A DNA stretch of 64,000 nucleotides from Burkholderia ubonensis (GTDB lineage Bacteria > Pseudomonadota > Gammaproteobacteria > Burkholderiales > Burkholderiaceae), in contig NZ_CP013420.1 of the NCBI RefSeq assembly GCF_001718695.1, positions 2,976,001 to 3,040,000 of the forward strand. Direction: 5' to 3'. Of the stretch, positions 40,131-49,505 are shown one piece after another. The first letter of the stretch is position 1. Each line of letters opens with the position of its first letter. The notes under the pieces were generated by a model. The model was not told the origin of the DNA. It did no database searches and saw only the letters and a list, made by a program, of their open reading frames with translations. A program made the position numbers and the translations under genes.

Positions 40131-40847
40131 TCAGTGCGGCGCGTGCAGCGTCAGGTACAGCCCGGCGGCGAGCGAGCCGCCGATCAGCGGGCCGATCACC
40201 GGAATCCACGCGTAGCGCCAGTCGCTGTCGCGCTTGCCGGGGATCGGCAGCAGCGCGTGCATGAGGCGCGGCGCGAGGTCGCGCGCGGGGCTCATCGCAT
40301 AGCCGGTCGGGCCGCCGAGCGAGATGCCGATGCCGAGCACGAGCAGGCCGACGGGCAGCGCGTCGAGCGCGCCGAGGCCGACCTGCGGCGACGCGAGGTA
40401 CAGCACGCCGAGGATCAGCACGAACGTGCAGATCGCTTCGGTCAGCACGTTGTGGCGGACGCTGCGGATCGCGGGCGCGGTGCAGAACACCGCGAGCTTC
40501 AGGTCGGGATCGGCTTCCTTCGCGAAGTGCTGGCGATAGGCGAGCCACACGACCAGCGCGCCCGCCATCCCGCCGAGCATCTGCGCGACGATGTAGCCGC
40601 CGACCTTCGACCACGCGAACTTGTGCGCGAGCGCGAGGCTGATCGTCACGATCGGGTTCAGGTGCGCGCCGCTGAACGACGCGGTCACGTAGACGGCGAC
40701 GAATACCGCCATCGCCCAGCCCCACACGATCACGATCAGGTCCGCGCCCTTGCCCTTGGTGTTGGCGAGCAGCACGTTTGCGACCGCGCCGTTGCCGAGC
40801 AGCACGAGAATGGCCGTGCCGATGAATTCTGCGATATAAGGTGACAT
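40131..40847 (-). CDS. glpF: glycerol facilitator (aquaglyceroporin)
   Basis: A 238-residue MIP-family channel with six membrane helices and two half-helices. It lets glycerol cross the inner membrane; GlpK then traps it. The two pore boxes are non-standard: GAHLNPI (64-66, Ile for Ala) and YAMSPARD (186-188, Ser for Asn), where most family members have NPA twice. The Arg of the selectivity filter after the second box is kept. Third in the glpD-glpK-glpF run, 81 bp after glpK. Confidence 0.92.
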   Translation of the reverse strand: MSPYIAEFIGTAILVLLGNGAVANVLLANTKGKGADLIVIVWGWAMAVFVAVYVTASFSGAHLNPIVTISLALAHKFAWSKVGGYIVAQMLGGMAGALVVWLAYRQHFAKEADPDLKLAVFCTAPAIRSVRHNVLTEAICTFVLILGVLYLASPQVGLGALDALPVGLLVLGIGISLGGPTGYAMSPARDLAPRLMHALLPIPGKRDSDWRYAWIPVIGPLIGGSLAAGLYLTLHAPH

Positions 40848-40928
40848 GTTGTCTCTCGTATGTCGCGGCGGACTCGCGCGCTGCGCGGTCCGCCGGTCAT
40901 TGTTGTATGCGTTATGGATGACGAATGG

Positions 40929-42431
40929 TTACTGCGCGTCGTCGGCCCACGCCTTCGCGGCGCGCACCGCGCGCTGCCAGCCGGCCATGCACCGTTCGAC
41001 CTGCTCCTTCGGCATCGACGGCGAGAAGCGGCGGTCGAGCTGCCACTGGCTGCGCAGTTCGTCGAGGTTCTTCCAGTAGCCGATCGCGAGGCCCGCGAGG
41101 TAGGCCGCGCCGAGCGCGGTCGTCTCGGTGATCTGCGGACGCACCGCGTCGACGCCGAGCAGGTCCGCCTGGAACTGCATCAGCAGGTTGTTCGCGCTCG
41201 CGCCGCCGTCGACGCGCAGTTCGCCGACGCTGATGCCCGAATCGGCCTCCATCGCCACGAGCACGTCGAGCGACTGGTACGCGATCGCATCGAGCGCCGC
41301 GCGCGCCAGGTGCGCGGACGTCGTGCCGCGCGTGACGCCGAACAGCGAGCCGCGCGCATGGGCGTTCCAGTGCGGCGCGCCGAGGCCGGCGAACGCGGGC
41401 ACGAGGTAGACGCCGTCGGTGTGCGGCACGCTCTCGGCGAGCGCCTCGATCTCGGCCGCGCTCTTGATGATGCCCATGCCGTCGCGCAGCCACTGCACGA
41501 CCGCGCCCGCGATGAAGATGCTGCCTTCGAGCGCGTACTGCACGTCGTCGCCGATCTGCCACGCGATCGTCGTCACGAGGTTGTTCTTCGACTCGATCGG
41601 CTTGTCGCCGGTGTTCATCATCAGGAAGCAGCCGGTGCCGTAGGTGTTCTTCACCATGCCCGACGTCGTGCACATCTGGCCGAAGAGGGCCGCCTGCTGG
41701 TCGCCCGCGATGCCGGCGAGCGGGATCTTCGACGCGAACACGGTGGTCTTCGTGTGGCCGTAGATCTCGGACGACGCCTTCACTTCCGGCAGCATGCTGC
41801 GCGGGATGTCGAACAGCTCGAGCAGCTCGTCGTCCCACTGGCGCGCATGGATGTTGAACAGCAGCGTGCGCGACGCGTTCGTCACGTCGGTCACGTGCAG
41901 CTCGTGCTTCGTGAAGTTCCACACGAGCCAGCTGTCGACGGTGCCGAACGCGAGCTTGCCCTGGTTCGCGCGGTCGCGCGCGCCGGGCACGTTGTCGAGG
42001 ATCCAGCGGATCTTGGTCGCGGAGAAGTACGCGTCGATCGGCAGGCCGGTCTTCGCGCGCACCTTCGCTTCGAGGCCCTGCGCCTTCAGCGTGTCGCAGA
42101 AGTCGGCGGTGCGGCGGTCCTGCCAGACGATCGCGTTGTAGACCGGCTGGCCCGTCTCGCGATCCCAGACGATCGTCGTCTCGCGCTGGTTCGTGATGCC
42201 GATCGCGGCGATCGACGTGCCGTTCAGGCCGGTGCGGGTCACGGCCTCGGCCGCGACGCCCGCCTGCGTCGACCAGATTTCCTGCGGGTCGTGCTCGACC
42301 CAGCCGGGTTGCGGGTAGATCTGTTCGAATTCTTTCTGCGCGGTCGACACGATGTTGCCCTGGCGATCGAACAGCATCGCGCGGGAGCTCGTCGTGCCCT
42401 GGTCGAGCGCGAGGATGTACTGTTCCTGCAT
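40929..42431 (-). CDS. glpK: glycerol kinase
   Basis: A 500-residue FGGY kinase making glycerol 3-phosphate. Landmarks: [17 protein letters not shown] at the N terminus, [47 protein letters not shown] and [11 protein letters not shown]. Length is normal. The ATG at 42431 is used because GGAG lies about 9 bases upstream; in-frame ATGs a few codons earlier give only short extensions. It lies between glpD and glpF. Confidence 0.97.
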   Translation of the reverse strand: MQEQYILALDQGTTSSRAMLFDRQGNIVSTAQKEFEQIYPQPGWVEHDPQEIWSTQAGVAAEAVTRTGLNGTSIAAIGITNQRETTIVWDRETGQPVYNAIVWQDRRTADFCDTLKAQGLEAKVRAKTGLPIDAYFSATKIRWILDNVPGARDRANQGKLAFGTVDSWLVWNFTKHELHVTDVTNASRTLLFNIHARQWDDELLELFDIPRSMLPEVKASSEIYGHTKTTVFASKIPLAGIAGDQQAALFGQMCTTSGMVKNTYGTGCFLMMNTGDKPIESKNNLVTTIAWQIGDDVQYALEGSIFIAGAVVQWLRDGMGIIKSAAEIEALAESVPHTDGVYLVPAFAGLGAPHWNAHARGSLFGVTRGTTSAHLARAALDAIAYQSLDVLVAMEADSGISVGELRVDGGASANNLLMQFQADLLGVDAVRPQITETTALGAAYLAGLAIGYWKNLDELRSQWQLDRRFSPSMPKEQVERCMAGWQRAVRAAKAWADDAQ

Positions 42432-42511
42432 GTCTCTCATCTCCATCCGTAGTTGGCTTAGTTGTGATTCGCGCCGCACGGGGCGGCGCGATTTGGGTGA
42501 GTCGAAAACGG

Positions 42512-44037
42512 TCAGGCGTGTTGCGCGTGCGCGGCGGCGAACCACGCGTCGAGCGCGGCCGTCACCGCGTCGAGCGTGCCCGGCGCGACGTGCAGGCCGA
42601 GCTTCGAGCGGCGCCACAGCACGTCCTGTGCGCGCGTCGCCCATTCGACGTCGCGCAGGTAGCGCAGTTCGGCTTCGTGGATGCCCGGCGCGATCGCCCC
42701 GCGCCGAGCTCGGCGAGCGACTTCGCATTGCCGACCACGCGTTCCGCGCGCGTGCCGTACGCGCGCGCATAGCGGCGCGCGAGCTCGGCAGGCAGCCACG
42801 GATGACGCGCCGCGAACTGCGCGGCGAACGCGTCGAACTTCGCGTTGGCGATGTCGCCGCCCGGCAGCGGCGCGCCGGCGGTCCACGGCGCGGCGTCACG
42901 GCCGAGCGCGCGGCACAGCAGGTCGCCGGCTTCCTCGGCGAGCTTGCGGAACGTCGTGATCTTGCCACCGAACACCGACAGCAGCGGCGCGCCCGCGCCG
43001 TCGTCCATCTCGAGCCGGTAGTCGCGCGTGACGGCGGACGCATTGGCCGCGTTCTCGTCCTCGAGCAGCGGGCGCACGCCCGAATACGTCCAGTGCACGT
43101 CGGCCGGCGAGATCTTGCGCTTGAAGTAGCGGTTGATCGACTCGCACAGGTATTGCGTCTCGTTGCCGTCGATCGCGACCTTGGCCGGATCGTTCGTGTA
43201 TTCGACGTCGGTCGTGCCGATCAGCGTGAAGTCGCGCTCGTACGGAATCGCGAAGATGATCCGCTTGTCCGGGTTCTGGAAGATGTAGGCGTGATCGTGA
43301 TCGAACAGGCGGCGCGTGATGATGTGGCTGCCTTTCACGAGCCGCACGCTGTGCTGCGCGCCGCGGCCGAGCGCGCCGTGCAGCACGTCGCCGACCCACG
43401 GGCCGGCCGCGTTCGCGATCGCGCGGGCGCGCACGACGCTGATCGAGCCGTCCGCGAGTTGCAGCCGCGCTTCCCATTCGTCGCCCACCCGCTCGGCGGA
43501 CACGAGCCTGGTGCGCGTCAGGATCTCGGCGCCGCGCTCCTTCGCGTCGAGCGCGTTCAGCACGACGAGGCGCGCGTCGTCGACCCAGCCGTCGGAGTAC
43601 ACGAAGCCGCGCTTGATCGAATCGATCAGCGGCGCGCCGGCCGCGTGGCGGCGCATGTCGATGCCGCGCGAGCCAGGCAGCAGCTCGCGCTTCGCGAGGT
43701 GATCGTAGAGGAACAGGCCGATGCGGATCAGCCAGGCCGGACGCAGGTTCGGCATATGCGGCATCACGAAGCGCAGCGGCCACATGATGTGCGGCGCCGC
43801 GCGCAGCAGCGTCTCGCGCTCCTGCAGCGCCTTGCGCACGAGCCCGAATTCCTTGTACTCGAGATAGCGCAGGCCGCCGTGGATCAGCTTCGTGCTGGCC
43901 GACGACGTGTGCGACGCGAGATCGTCCTGCTCGCAGAGCATGACCGACAGGCCTCGGCCGGCCGCATCGCGCGCGATGCCCGCGCCGTTGATGCCGCCGC
44001 CGACGACGAGCAGATCGTAGCGATTCGGTTGGGTCAC
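42512..44037 (-). pseudogene. glpD: aerobic glycerol-3-phosphate dehydrogenase, interrupted by a frameshift near the C terminus
   Basis: It starts with GTG at 44037 (AGGA a few bases upstream) and reads DLLVVGGGINGAGIARDAAGRG (FAD site), then a full GlpD body to SLAELGAG. There the frame breaks at about 42696-42701. The true C-terminal segment continues in another frame as [35 protein letters not shown] and ends at 42512. One base is missing net, and the site is a GGGG run on the coding strand, so a homopolymer error is likely. Restored, the protein has about 508 residues. It oxidises glycerol 3-phosphate to dihydroxyacetone phosphate at the membrane, feeding quinone. First gene of the glp run. 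Confidence 0.88.
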
Positions 44038-44063
44038 CTGCTGTCCTTATCGTCTGATGGAAA

Positions 44064-44127
44064 TTGACGAACAAGAAATGTTCGAATTCGAAATTTAACG
44101 AACGAATTCGAAAAAGTAAAGTTCGAA
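44064..44127 (-). promoter_or_regulatory. glpD promoter with TTCGAA operator array (probable GlpR sites)
   Basis: An AT-rich island in GC-rich DNA. TTCGAA occurs four times (44081, 44087, 44107, 44122), flanked by GAAC/CGAAC half-sites. The E. coli GlpR operator has a TGTTCG...CGAACA core of the same kind. On the minus strand TTTACT (44115-44120) and TAAATT (44092-44097) form a possible promoter with a 17-bp spacer, directly overlapping the repeats. The GlpR-type gene lies about 1.1 kb upstream. Confidence 0.65.
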
Positions 44128-44204
44128 AAAGAGGGGAGGGGCGGGTGGCGCGCCGGGCGATCCCGGACGATACTGGCGGAATCGTCCGTTTCATGAGGTG
44201 AATC

Positions 44205-44570
44205 ATGCGTATTGGGATGCGGGCCGGCGTTTGCGCCGTCCTTCTGGCGGGGTGCGCGGGCACGCCGCCGCTCGAAGGCAGCTGGCGGGCGCCGTCGTTC
44301 GTGGCGTTGCAGACGGCGTGCGGCGGCACGGCGCGCGACTGGGGCGCGGATGCGCAGCCGGTCTACTCGGCGATCTACGATGCGTATGTCGCGAAGCGGT
44401 ATCGCGGGTTGTCGGAAGCGAGCTACTGCACGTTCGTAAACGAACTTTCGGCGCGCTATGCGGCGCCGGACGCGTCGGCGCGGGCCGGCTGGGTCGCGTA
44501 TTTCAACGACGCGCGCGCGAAGGCCATCAGCTGGCGCGCGGCGGTCGATCCGACGCTGCGCGGCGGCTGA
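44205..44570 (+). CDS. small secreted lipoprotein of unknown function
   Basis: A 121-residue protein. The N terminus is a short lipoprotein signal (MRIGMRAGVCAVLLAGC, lipidated Cys17). The mature part begins AGTPPLEGSWRAP and is mostly helical, with cysteines in TACGG and SYCTFV that could form a disulfide. AGGTG lies just upstream of the ATG. No domain recognised. It is divergent from glpD, sharing its control region, and convergent with a 65-residue gene. Confidence 0.7.
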   Translation: MRIGMRAGVCAVLLAGCAGTPPLEGSWRAPSFVALQTACGGTARDWGADAQPVYSAIYDAYVAKRYRGLSEASYCTFVNELSARYAAPDASARAGWVAYFNDARAKAISWRAAVDPTLRGG

Positions 44571-44632
44571 GCGTCGCCGCCCGGCCTGGGCGAGAGGAGA
44601 GAGGGGGCGGCCGGAAGCCGGCCGCGGTCAGG

Positions 44633-44830
44633 TCAGGAAAAGCGGCATTTGATGGATCGCAATGCCGCGTCGCCGGTTTCGGTCACGCAGTATTTGCGTC
44701 CCGAACCGAGCCCTTCGAGCCGGACGAGTTGCTGCTCGAGCAGCGCGTCGAGTTCATCGCGATCCATGTCGGCCTGATCGGGAGCGTCCTTCACAAGCAG
44801 TAGCGTGGCGAATTCATGCGGACTCAGCAT
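44633..44830 (-). CDS. small protein with winged-helix-like segment
   Basis: A 65-residue protein. The ATG at 44830 is chosen because GGAG lies 6 bases upstream; an ATG at 44842 would add four residues. The sequence DELDALLEQQLVRLEGLGSGRKYCVTETGDAAL looks like the last helix and beta-wing of a winged-helix domain, but the recognition helix region is too short for a full domain. Function unknown; it could be a degenerate or very small regulator. It lies between glpR and glpD on their strand. Confidence 0.6.
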   Translation of the reverse strand: MLSPHEFATLLLVKDAPDQADMDRDELDALLEQQLVRLEGLGSGRKYCVTETGDAALRSIKCRFS

Positions 44831-45134
44831 CGTTCTCTCCATGGCATCCGGACTGCCCGCGCACACGGCTCGGCGGCCGGTGCGCGATACCCAGCGGGGG
44901 TATGGCTTGGGGGGAAAAGCTGCTTTCGCCGGCCCAACGGATCGCCCGCGCCTTGGCACAGGCGGGACGGACGAACAGGCCGGGGAACTGGAGTCTAGTC
45001 GAGCGCGCGGGCAGCGCCAAATCGCGCCCCATTAATTTTCCGTTTGACAGGCGGATGCGCGGCAAGCGGTCTTGCTGTGCCGCCAACTTCTTGATTTCAC
45101 TTGAAGTTCTGGGTGCGGCGCAGCATCGCGACGG

Positions 45135-45914
45135 TCATTCCGCGACGTACACCTGGGTGCCGGCGGCCGCGACCGTCTCCGCCATGTCCGGCGGCAGCGG
45201 CTTGTCGGTGAAGAGCGCGTGCACCTGGCTCAGGTGCCCCTGGCGCACGAGCGCCGGACGGCCGATCTTCGAATGATCGGCCACGAGATAGACGGTGCGC
45301 GCATGCTGCATGATCGCCTCGGCGACCCGCACCTCGCGGGTGTCGAAGTCGCGCAGCGTGCCGTCGGTCTCGATCGCCGACGTGCCGATGATCGCGTAGT
45401 CGACCTTGAACTGGCGGATGAAGTCGATCGCCAGCTCGCCGACGATCCCCTTGTCCCACGGCCGCACGATGCCGCCCGTGATCAGCACCTCGCAGTCCGG
45501 GTAGCCGCTCATCATCGACGCGACGTTCAGGTTGTTGGTGATCACGTGCAGCCCGTGATGGCGGTTCAGCGCGCGCGCGACCTCCTCGGTCGTCGTGCCG
45601 AGGTTGATGAACAGCGACGCCTGGTCGGGGATGTGCGACGCGGCGAGCGCCGCGATGCGCCGCTTCTCGTCGTGGAACATCCGCTGGCGGGCGGTGTACG
45701 ACACGTTCTCCGAGCTCGTCGGCAGGCTCGCGCCGCCGTGGTAGCGGCGCAGCAGGTTCAGGTCGGCGAGCCAGTTGACGTCGCGGCGGATCGTCTGCGG
45801 CGTCACCGCGAAGTGCGCGGCGAGATCGTCGACGGTCACGAAGCCGTCGCGCTGCACCCATTCGAGCAATTCCTGCTGGCGCGCGTTGAGGGTGAGGCGA
45901 GGGTCTCGGGTCAT
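45135..45914 (-). CDS. glpR: DeoR-family regulator, GlpR-type
   Basis: A 259-residue DeoR-type repressor. The HTH spans about residues 20-57 (VTVDDLAAHFAVTPQTIRRDVNWLADLNLLRRYHGGA), then the sugar-phosphate-binding domain with INLGTTTEEVARAL, ITNNLNVASMM, ITGGIVRPWDKGIVG and LVADHSKIGRPALV. The effector should be glycerol 3-phosphate. Its proximity to glpD-glpK-glpF and the TTCGAA array upstream of glpD support the GlpR assignment. It is divergent from the gamma-glutamyltransferase gene. Confidence 0.9.
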   Translation of the reverse strand: MTRDPRLTLNARQQELLEWVQRDGFVTVDDLAAHFAVTPQTIRRDVNWLADLNLLRRYHGGASLPTSSENVSYTARQRMFHDEKRRIAALAASHIPDQASLFINLGTTTEEVARALNRHHGLHVITNNLNVASMMSGYPDCEVLITGGIVRPWDKGIVGELAIDFIRQFKVDYAIIGTSAIETDGTLRDFDTREVRVAEAIMQHARTVYLVADHSKIGRPALVRQGHLSQVHALFTDKPLPPDMAETVAAAGTQVYVAE

Positions 45915-46127
45915 GGCTCGATGCCGAAGGCGTGAACACGGAAGCGGGTATTGTAAGGGTGTTCGGCCGCCAGGCCGGGCGCGGCTCGCTTGGCGCGCCG
46001 CCGATGATTCATGTGCGCAATGCATGGATTCATGTGACGAATGAATTTGCGCGACCGTGCCGATCGCGCTGCAATGGCGGATTGTCCGCGTTCGCGCGCT
46101 CATTCAGTTTCCTTCGAGGTGGAATCG

Positions 46128-47769
46128 ATGACCGGCTTCAACTGGCACAACCCGTATCCGACGACGCGCATCCCGGTGTTCGCGCGCAACGTCGTGTCGA
46201 CGTCGCATCCGCTGGCCGCGCAGGCTGGCCTGCGGATGCTGTGGAAGGGCGGCAACGCGGTCGACGCGGCGCTCGCCGCCGCGGCCGCGATCACGGTGGT
46301 CGAGCCGGTGTCGTGCGGGCTGGGCGGCGATGCGTTCGCGCTCGTGTGGGACGGCCGGCGGTTGCACGGGCTGAATGCGTCGGGCGTCGCGCCGGCCGCA
46401 TGGAACGCCGACTATTTCCGCCGGCGTCACGGCGAGGACGCGCACGGCCACGCACGCAAAGCCGATGCGCGGCTGGGACACGGTCACCGTGCCGGGCGTC
46501 GTCGCGGGCTGGGAGGCGCTGCATGCGAAGTTCGGTTCGCTGCCGTTCGCGGACCTGCTCGAGCCGGCGATCGAGATTGCCGAGCGCGGCCATGCGGTGC
46601 CACCGATCGTCGCGCACAAGTGGGCGGCCGCGGTGCCTGAGCTGAAAGGGCTGCCGGGCTTCGCGGAGACCTTCATGCCGCGCGGCCGCGCGCCCGAGGT
46701 GGGCGAGCGCGTGTGCCTGCCCGGCCATGCGCAGACGCTGCGCACGCTCGCGAAGGACGGCGCGCGCGCGTTCTACGAGGGCGCGCTTGCCGAGCGGATC
46801 GCCGCGTTCGCGCGCGACGGCGGCGGCGCACTGACCGAAGCCGACCTGCGCGCATACCGGCCGGAATGGGTCGAGCCGATCGGCAAGCGCTTTCGCGGCT
46901 ACACGATTCACGAGATCCCGCCGAACGGGCAGGGCATCGCCGCGCTGATCGCGCTCGGCATCGCCGAGCACGCGGGCGTCGCCGAGTGGCCGGTCGATTC
47001 GCCGGAATCGCAGCACCTGCAGATCGAGGCGATGAAGCTCGCGTTCGCGGACGTCTACCGCTACGTCGCCGACCCGCGCGCGATGGAGGTCACGCCGGCG
47101 CAGATGCTCGACGACGCGTACCTCGCCGAACGGGCGAAGCGGATCGACCCGGCGCGCGCGACGCACTTCGGCCACGGCCGGCCGCCGTCGGGCGGCACGA
47201 TCTATCTGTCGGCGGCCGACGAGCGCGGGATGATGGTGAGCTTCATTCAGTCCAACTACATGGGCTTCGGCTCGGGCCTCGTCGTGCCGGGTACGGGGAT
47301 TGCGCTGCAGAACCGCGGGTACGGCTTCTCGATGGACCCTGCATCGCCGAACGTCGTCGCGGGCGGCAAGCGGCCGTTCCACACGATCATTCCGGCGTTC
47401 GTGACCGAACAGGCCGACGGCCGCACCGACGCGGTGATGAGCTTCGGCGTGATGGGCGGCGACATGCAGCCGCAGGGCCATCTGCAGACCATCGTGCGGA
47501 TGCTCGGCTACGGCCAGCAGCCGCAGGCGGCGTGCGACGCGCCGCGCTGGAAGGTCAACCGCGACTTCACGCTCGACGTCGAGTCGAGCATGGATCGTGC
47601 GACGGTCGGCGCGCTCGCGGTGCGCGGCCACACGATCAAGTCGGTCGACGATCCCTACATGGATTTCGGCTCGGGCCAGTTCGTGTGGCGGCTCGACCGG
47701 GACGATCCCGAGCGCGGCTACGTTGCCGCGAGCGACAGCCGGCGCGACGGGCTCGCCGCCGGTTTCTGA
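46128..47769 (+). pseudogene. gamma-glutamyltransferase family protein (YwrD-like), interrupted by a frameshift
   Basis: It begins MTGFNWHNPYPTTRIPVFARNVVSTSHPLA with GAGGTGG a few bases upstream, and runs to HGEDAHGHARK. There the frame changes at about 46455-46465. The rest, PMRGWDTVTVPGVVAGW onward, is in another frame and continues to the stop at 47769. One extra base (or two missing) would explain it, for example the G after AAA at 46461. The C-terminal half contains the likely nucleophile threonine in PPSGGTIYLSAAD and the FGSGLVVPGTGIALQNRG and GGDMQPQGHLQT segments. Family members hydrolyse or transfer gamma-glutamyl groups. No signal peptide is visible, so it is probably cytoplasmic. 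Confidence 0.82.
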
Positions 47770-48103
47770 CGGAACGCTTCCAGTCGGCGGCGGCGCCGAT
47801 CCGAGGGCGATCGGCAAAACAGCCAACCAGCCGACCAGCCGACCAGCCGGCTTGACGTGGCGCATGTCGTGGCACGTGCGGGGTTCGAAGAACCCGTCTA
47901 ACGAAGCGCAACATGGCGGGTGGAACTGCGCGCGCCGGGTACGGTCAGTGGTTGAAGCACGAACATAAATCTCCGGCTAAGATGCCAGGATGGTTCGGCC
48001 GGACCAAGTCACTATAAATGCAAGCAAAACGTCGCCTGCGGGCGCCGGGCCGGTGCCGAAGGGAAGGGCCGGCGCGCCGCGCGACGACTGGGAGCGCAAC
48101 ACC
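47770..48103. other. 334-bp intergenic region before the di-iron protein
   Basis: It contains three perfect tandem copies of ACCAGCCG at 47826-47849. TATAAA at 48013-48018 and TAAGAT at 47978-47983 are possible -10 elements, with no convincing -35. GGGAG at 48090-48094 is the ribosome site of the next gene. No gene recognised. Confidence 0.45.
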
Positions 48104-48931
48104 ATGCAGACTGAAACGACGCATGTCATGCCGTGGCGAATCGAGGACATCGACCTTACGCGGATCGATCGTCAGCGCGCCGCGGCGAACGAGGATTTGC
48201 TGCTGCTGCTGTGCGCGGCGTCGTTCATCGAGAGCGGTTCGGATCTCTACACCAGCAACCTGAGTGAATTCTTCAACGACGATCCGGAAGTGTCGGCGTG
48301 GCTCAACAATGCATGGGAGCACGAAGAATTGCAGCACGGCCGCGCGCTGAAGGCCTACATCGCGCACGTCTGGCCGGAGTTCGACTGGGATACCGCCTTC
48401 GCGAATTTCTTCGACGAGTACTCGAAGACCTGCTCGATCGAAGCGTTCGAGAAGACCCGCGCGCTCGAGATGGTTGCGCGCTGCGTCGTCGAGACGGGCA
48501 CGGCCACGCTCTATCGCGCGATCAACGAGTGCTCGGACGAGCCCGTGCTGAAGGAAATCACCGACAACATCCGCACGGACGAAGTGCGCCACTACAAGCA
48601 CTTCTTCAAATATTTCAAGAAGTACAACCAGCTCGAGGGCAACGGCCGGCTCGCGGTGCTCGGCGCGCTGACGCGCCGCGTGCTGGAAATCAAGAACGAG
48701 GATTCGGAGATCGCGCTGCGCCACGTGTTCGCGATCCGCTATCCGGACCGCATCGGCGACGGCGAATACAGCCGCGCGCGGGTCGCGCGCATCAATGCGC
48801 TCGTGCGTCGCAACCTGTCGGCGGACATGTGCGTGAAGATGCTGCTCAAGCCGCTCGAGCTGCCCGCGAAGATCCAGCCGGGCGTTCACTATCCGCTCAC
48901 GAAGCTCACGCAGCACGTGTTCTTCCGCTGA
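48104..48931 (+). CDS. ferritin-like di-iron carboxylate protein
   Basis: A 275-residue helical protein. The four-helix di-iron pattern is readable: Glu43 (FIESGSD), Glu75-x-x-His78 (EELQH), Glu130 (VVETGTATLY) and Glu160-x-x-His163 (EVRH). This is the ligand set of ferritin-like oxidases and of soluble acyl-ACP desaturases. It may bind a di-iron centre and act as an oxygenase, desaturase or iron-handling protein; the substrate is unknown. GGGAG lies 9 bases before the ATG. It stands alone, followed 70 bp later by a flavin-reductase-like gene on the same strand. Confidence 0.8.
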   Translation: MQTETTHVMPWRIEDIDLTRIDRQRAAANEDLLLLLCAASFIESGSDLYTSNLSEFFNDDPEVSAWLNNAWEHEELQHGRALKAYIAHVWPEFDWDTAFANFFDEYSKTCSIEAFEKTRALEMVARCVVETGTATLYRAINECSDEPVLKEITDNIRTDEVRHYKHFFKYFKKYNQLEGNGRLAVLGALTRRVLEIKNEDSEIALRHVFAIRYPDRIGDGEYSRARVARINALVRRNLSADMCVKMLLKPLELPAKIQPGVHYPLTKLTQHVFFR

Positions 48932-49001
48932 TCGCCGCCTGCCGGGCGGCCTGCCGCGGGTATGCTGCGGCATCCTTCACGTTCGACGAGGCCGCTCCAT
49001 C

Positions 49002-49505
49002 ATGACCGATTCACATCGCCGCGCACTCGAGCAATGGACGTTCGATGCGTGGCCGCCGGCCGTCGCGTCGTTGTTCGACGGCTCGGCGCTCGAGCGCAAG
49101 GCCGACGTCGCGGCGTCGCTGATCGTTGCGACCGACGACGGCCAATTGCGCACGACGCTCCTGAGCGTCGGCGAGATCTACGCGCGCGATGCGCGCGTGC
49201 TGCTGCTCGCGCTGTGGCCGCAATCGCGCGCGGCGCGCGCGCTCGCGCAACGGCGCGCGGCCGCGCTGACGCTCGTCGCCGACGGCGCGTTCTTTCAGGC
49301 GCAATTGAAGATCGAGCCGCTCGAAGGCGACTTCGGCGGGCTCGCGGGTTTCGTCGCGACGATCGCGCACGGCGATGCGCAGCGCGTCGGCTATGCGCGT
49401 CTCGCGACAGGCGTCACGTTTGCGCTGGAAGGGGAGCGCGCCGCGGTGCTCGAACGCTGGCAACGCCAGGTCGAGCACCTGCGGCGCGCGGCCGCGCGTC
49501 TTTAG
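49002..49505 (+). CDS. pyridoxamine 5'-phosphate oxidase-like (split barrel) protein
   Basis: A 167-residue soluble protein. It has alternating strands such as [40 protein letters not shown] and a segment [22 protein letters not shown], which suggest the flavin-binding split-barrel fold, but no defining motif is strong. Function unknown. It could supply electrons to the di-iron protein upstream (70 bp gap, same strand), which is speculation. Its stop overlaps the end of the convergent rhlE by four bases. Confidence 0.65.
   Translation: MTDSHRRALEQWTFDAWPPAVASLFDGSALERKADVAASLIVATDDGQLRTTLLSVGEIYARDARVLLLALWPQSRAARALAQRRAAALTLVADGAFFQAQLKIEPLEGDFGGLAGFVATIAHGDAQRVGYARLATGVTFALEGERAAVLERWQRQVEHLRRAAARL

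Noticed and set aside
44607..44625. Hairpin GCGGCCGG-AAG-CCGGCCGC between the lipoprotein and the 65-residue gene
   Set aside because: A perfect stem but no T run; such stems arise easily in GC-rich DNA.
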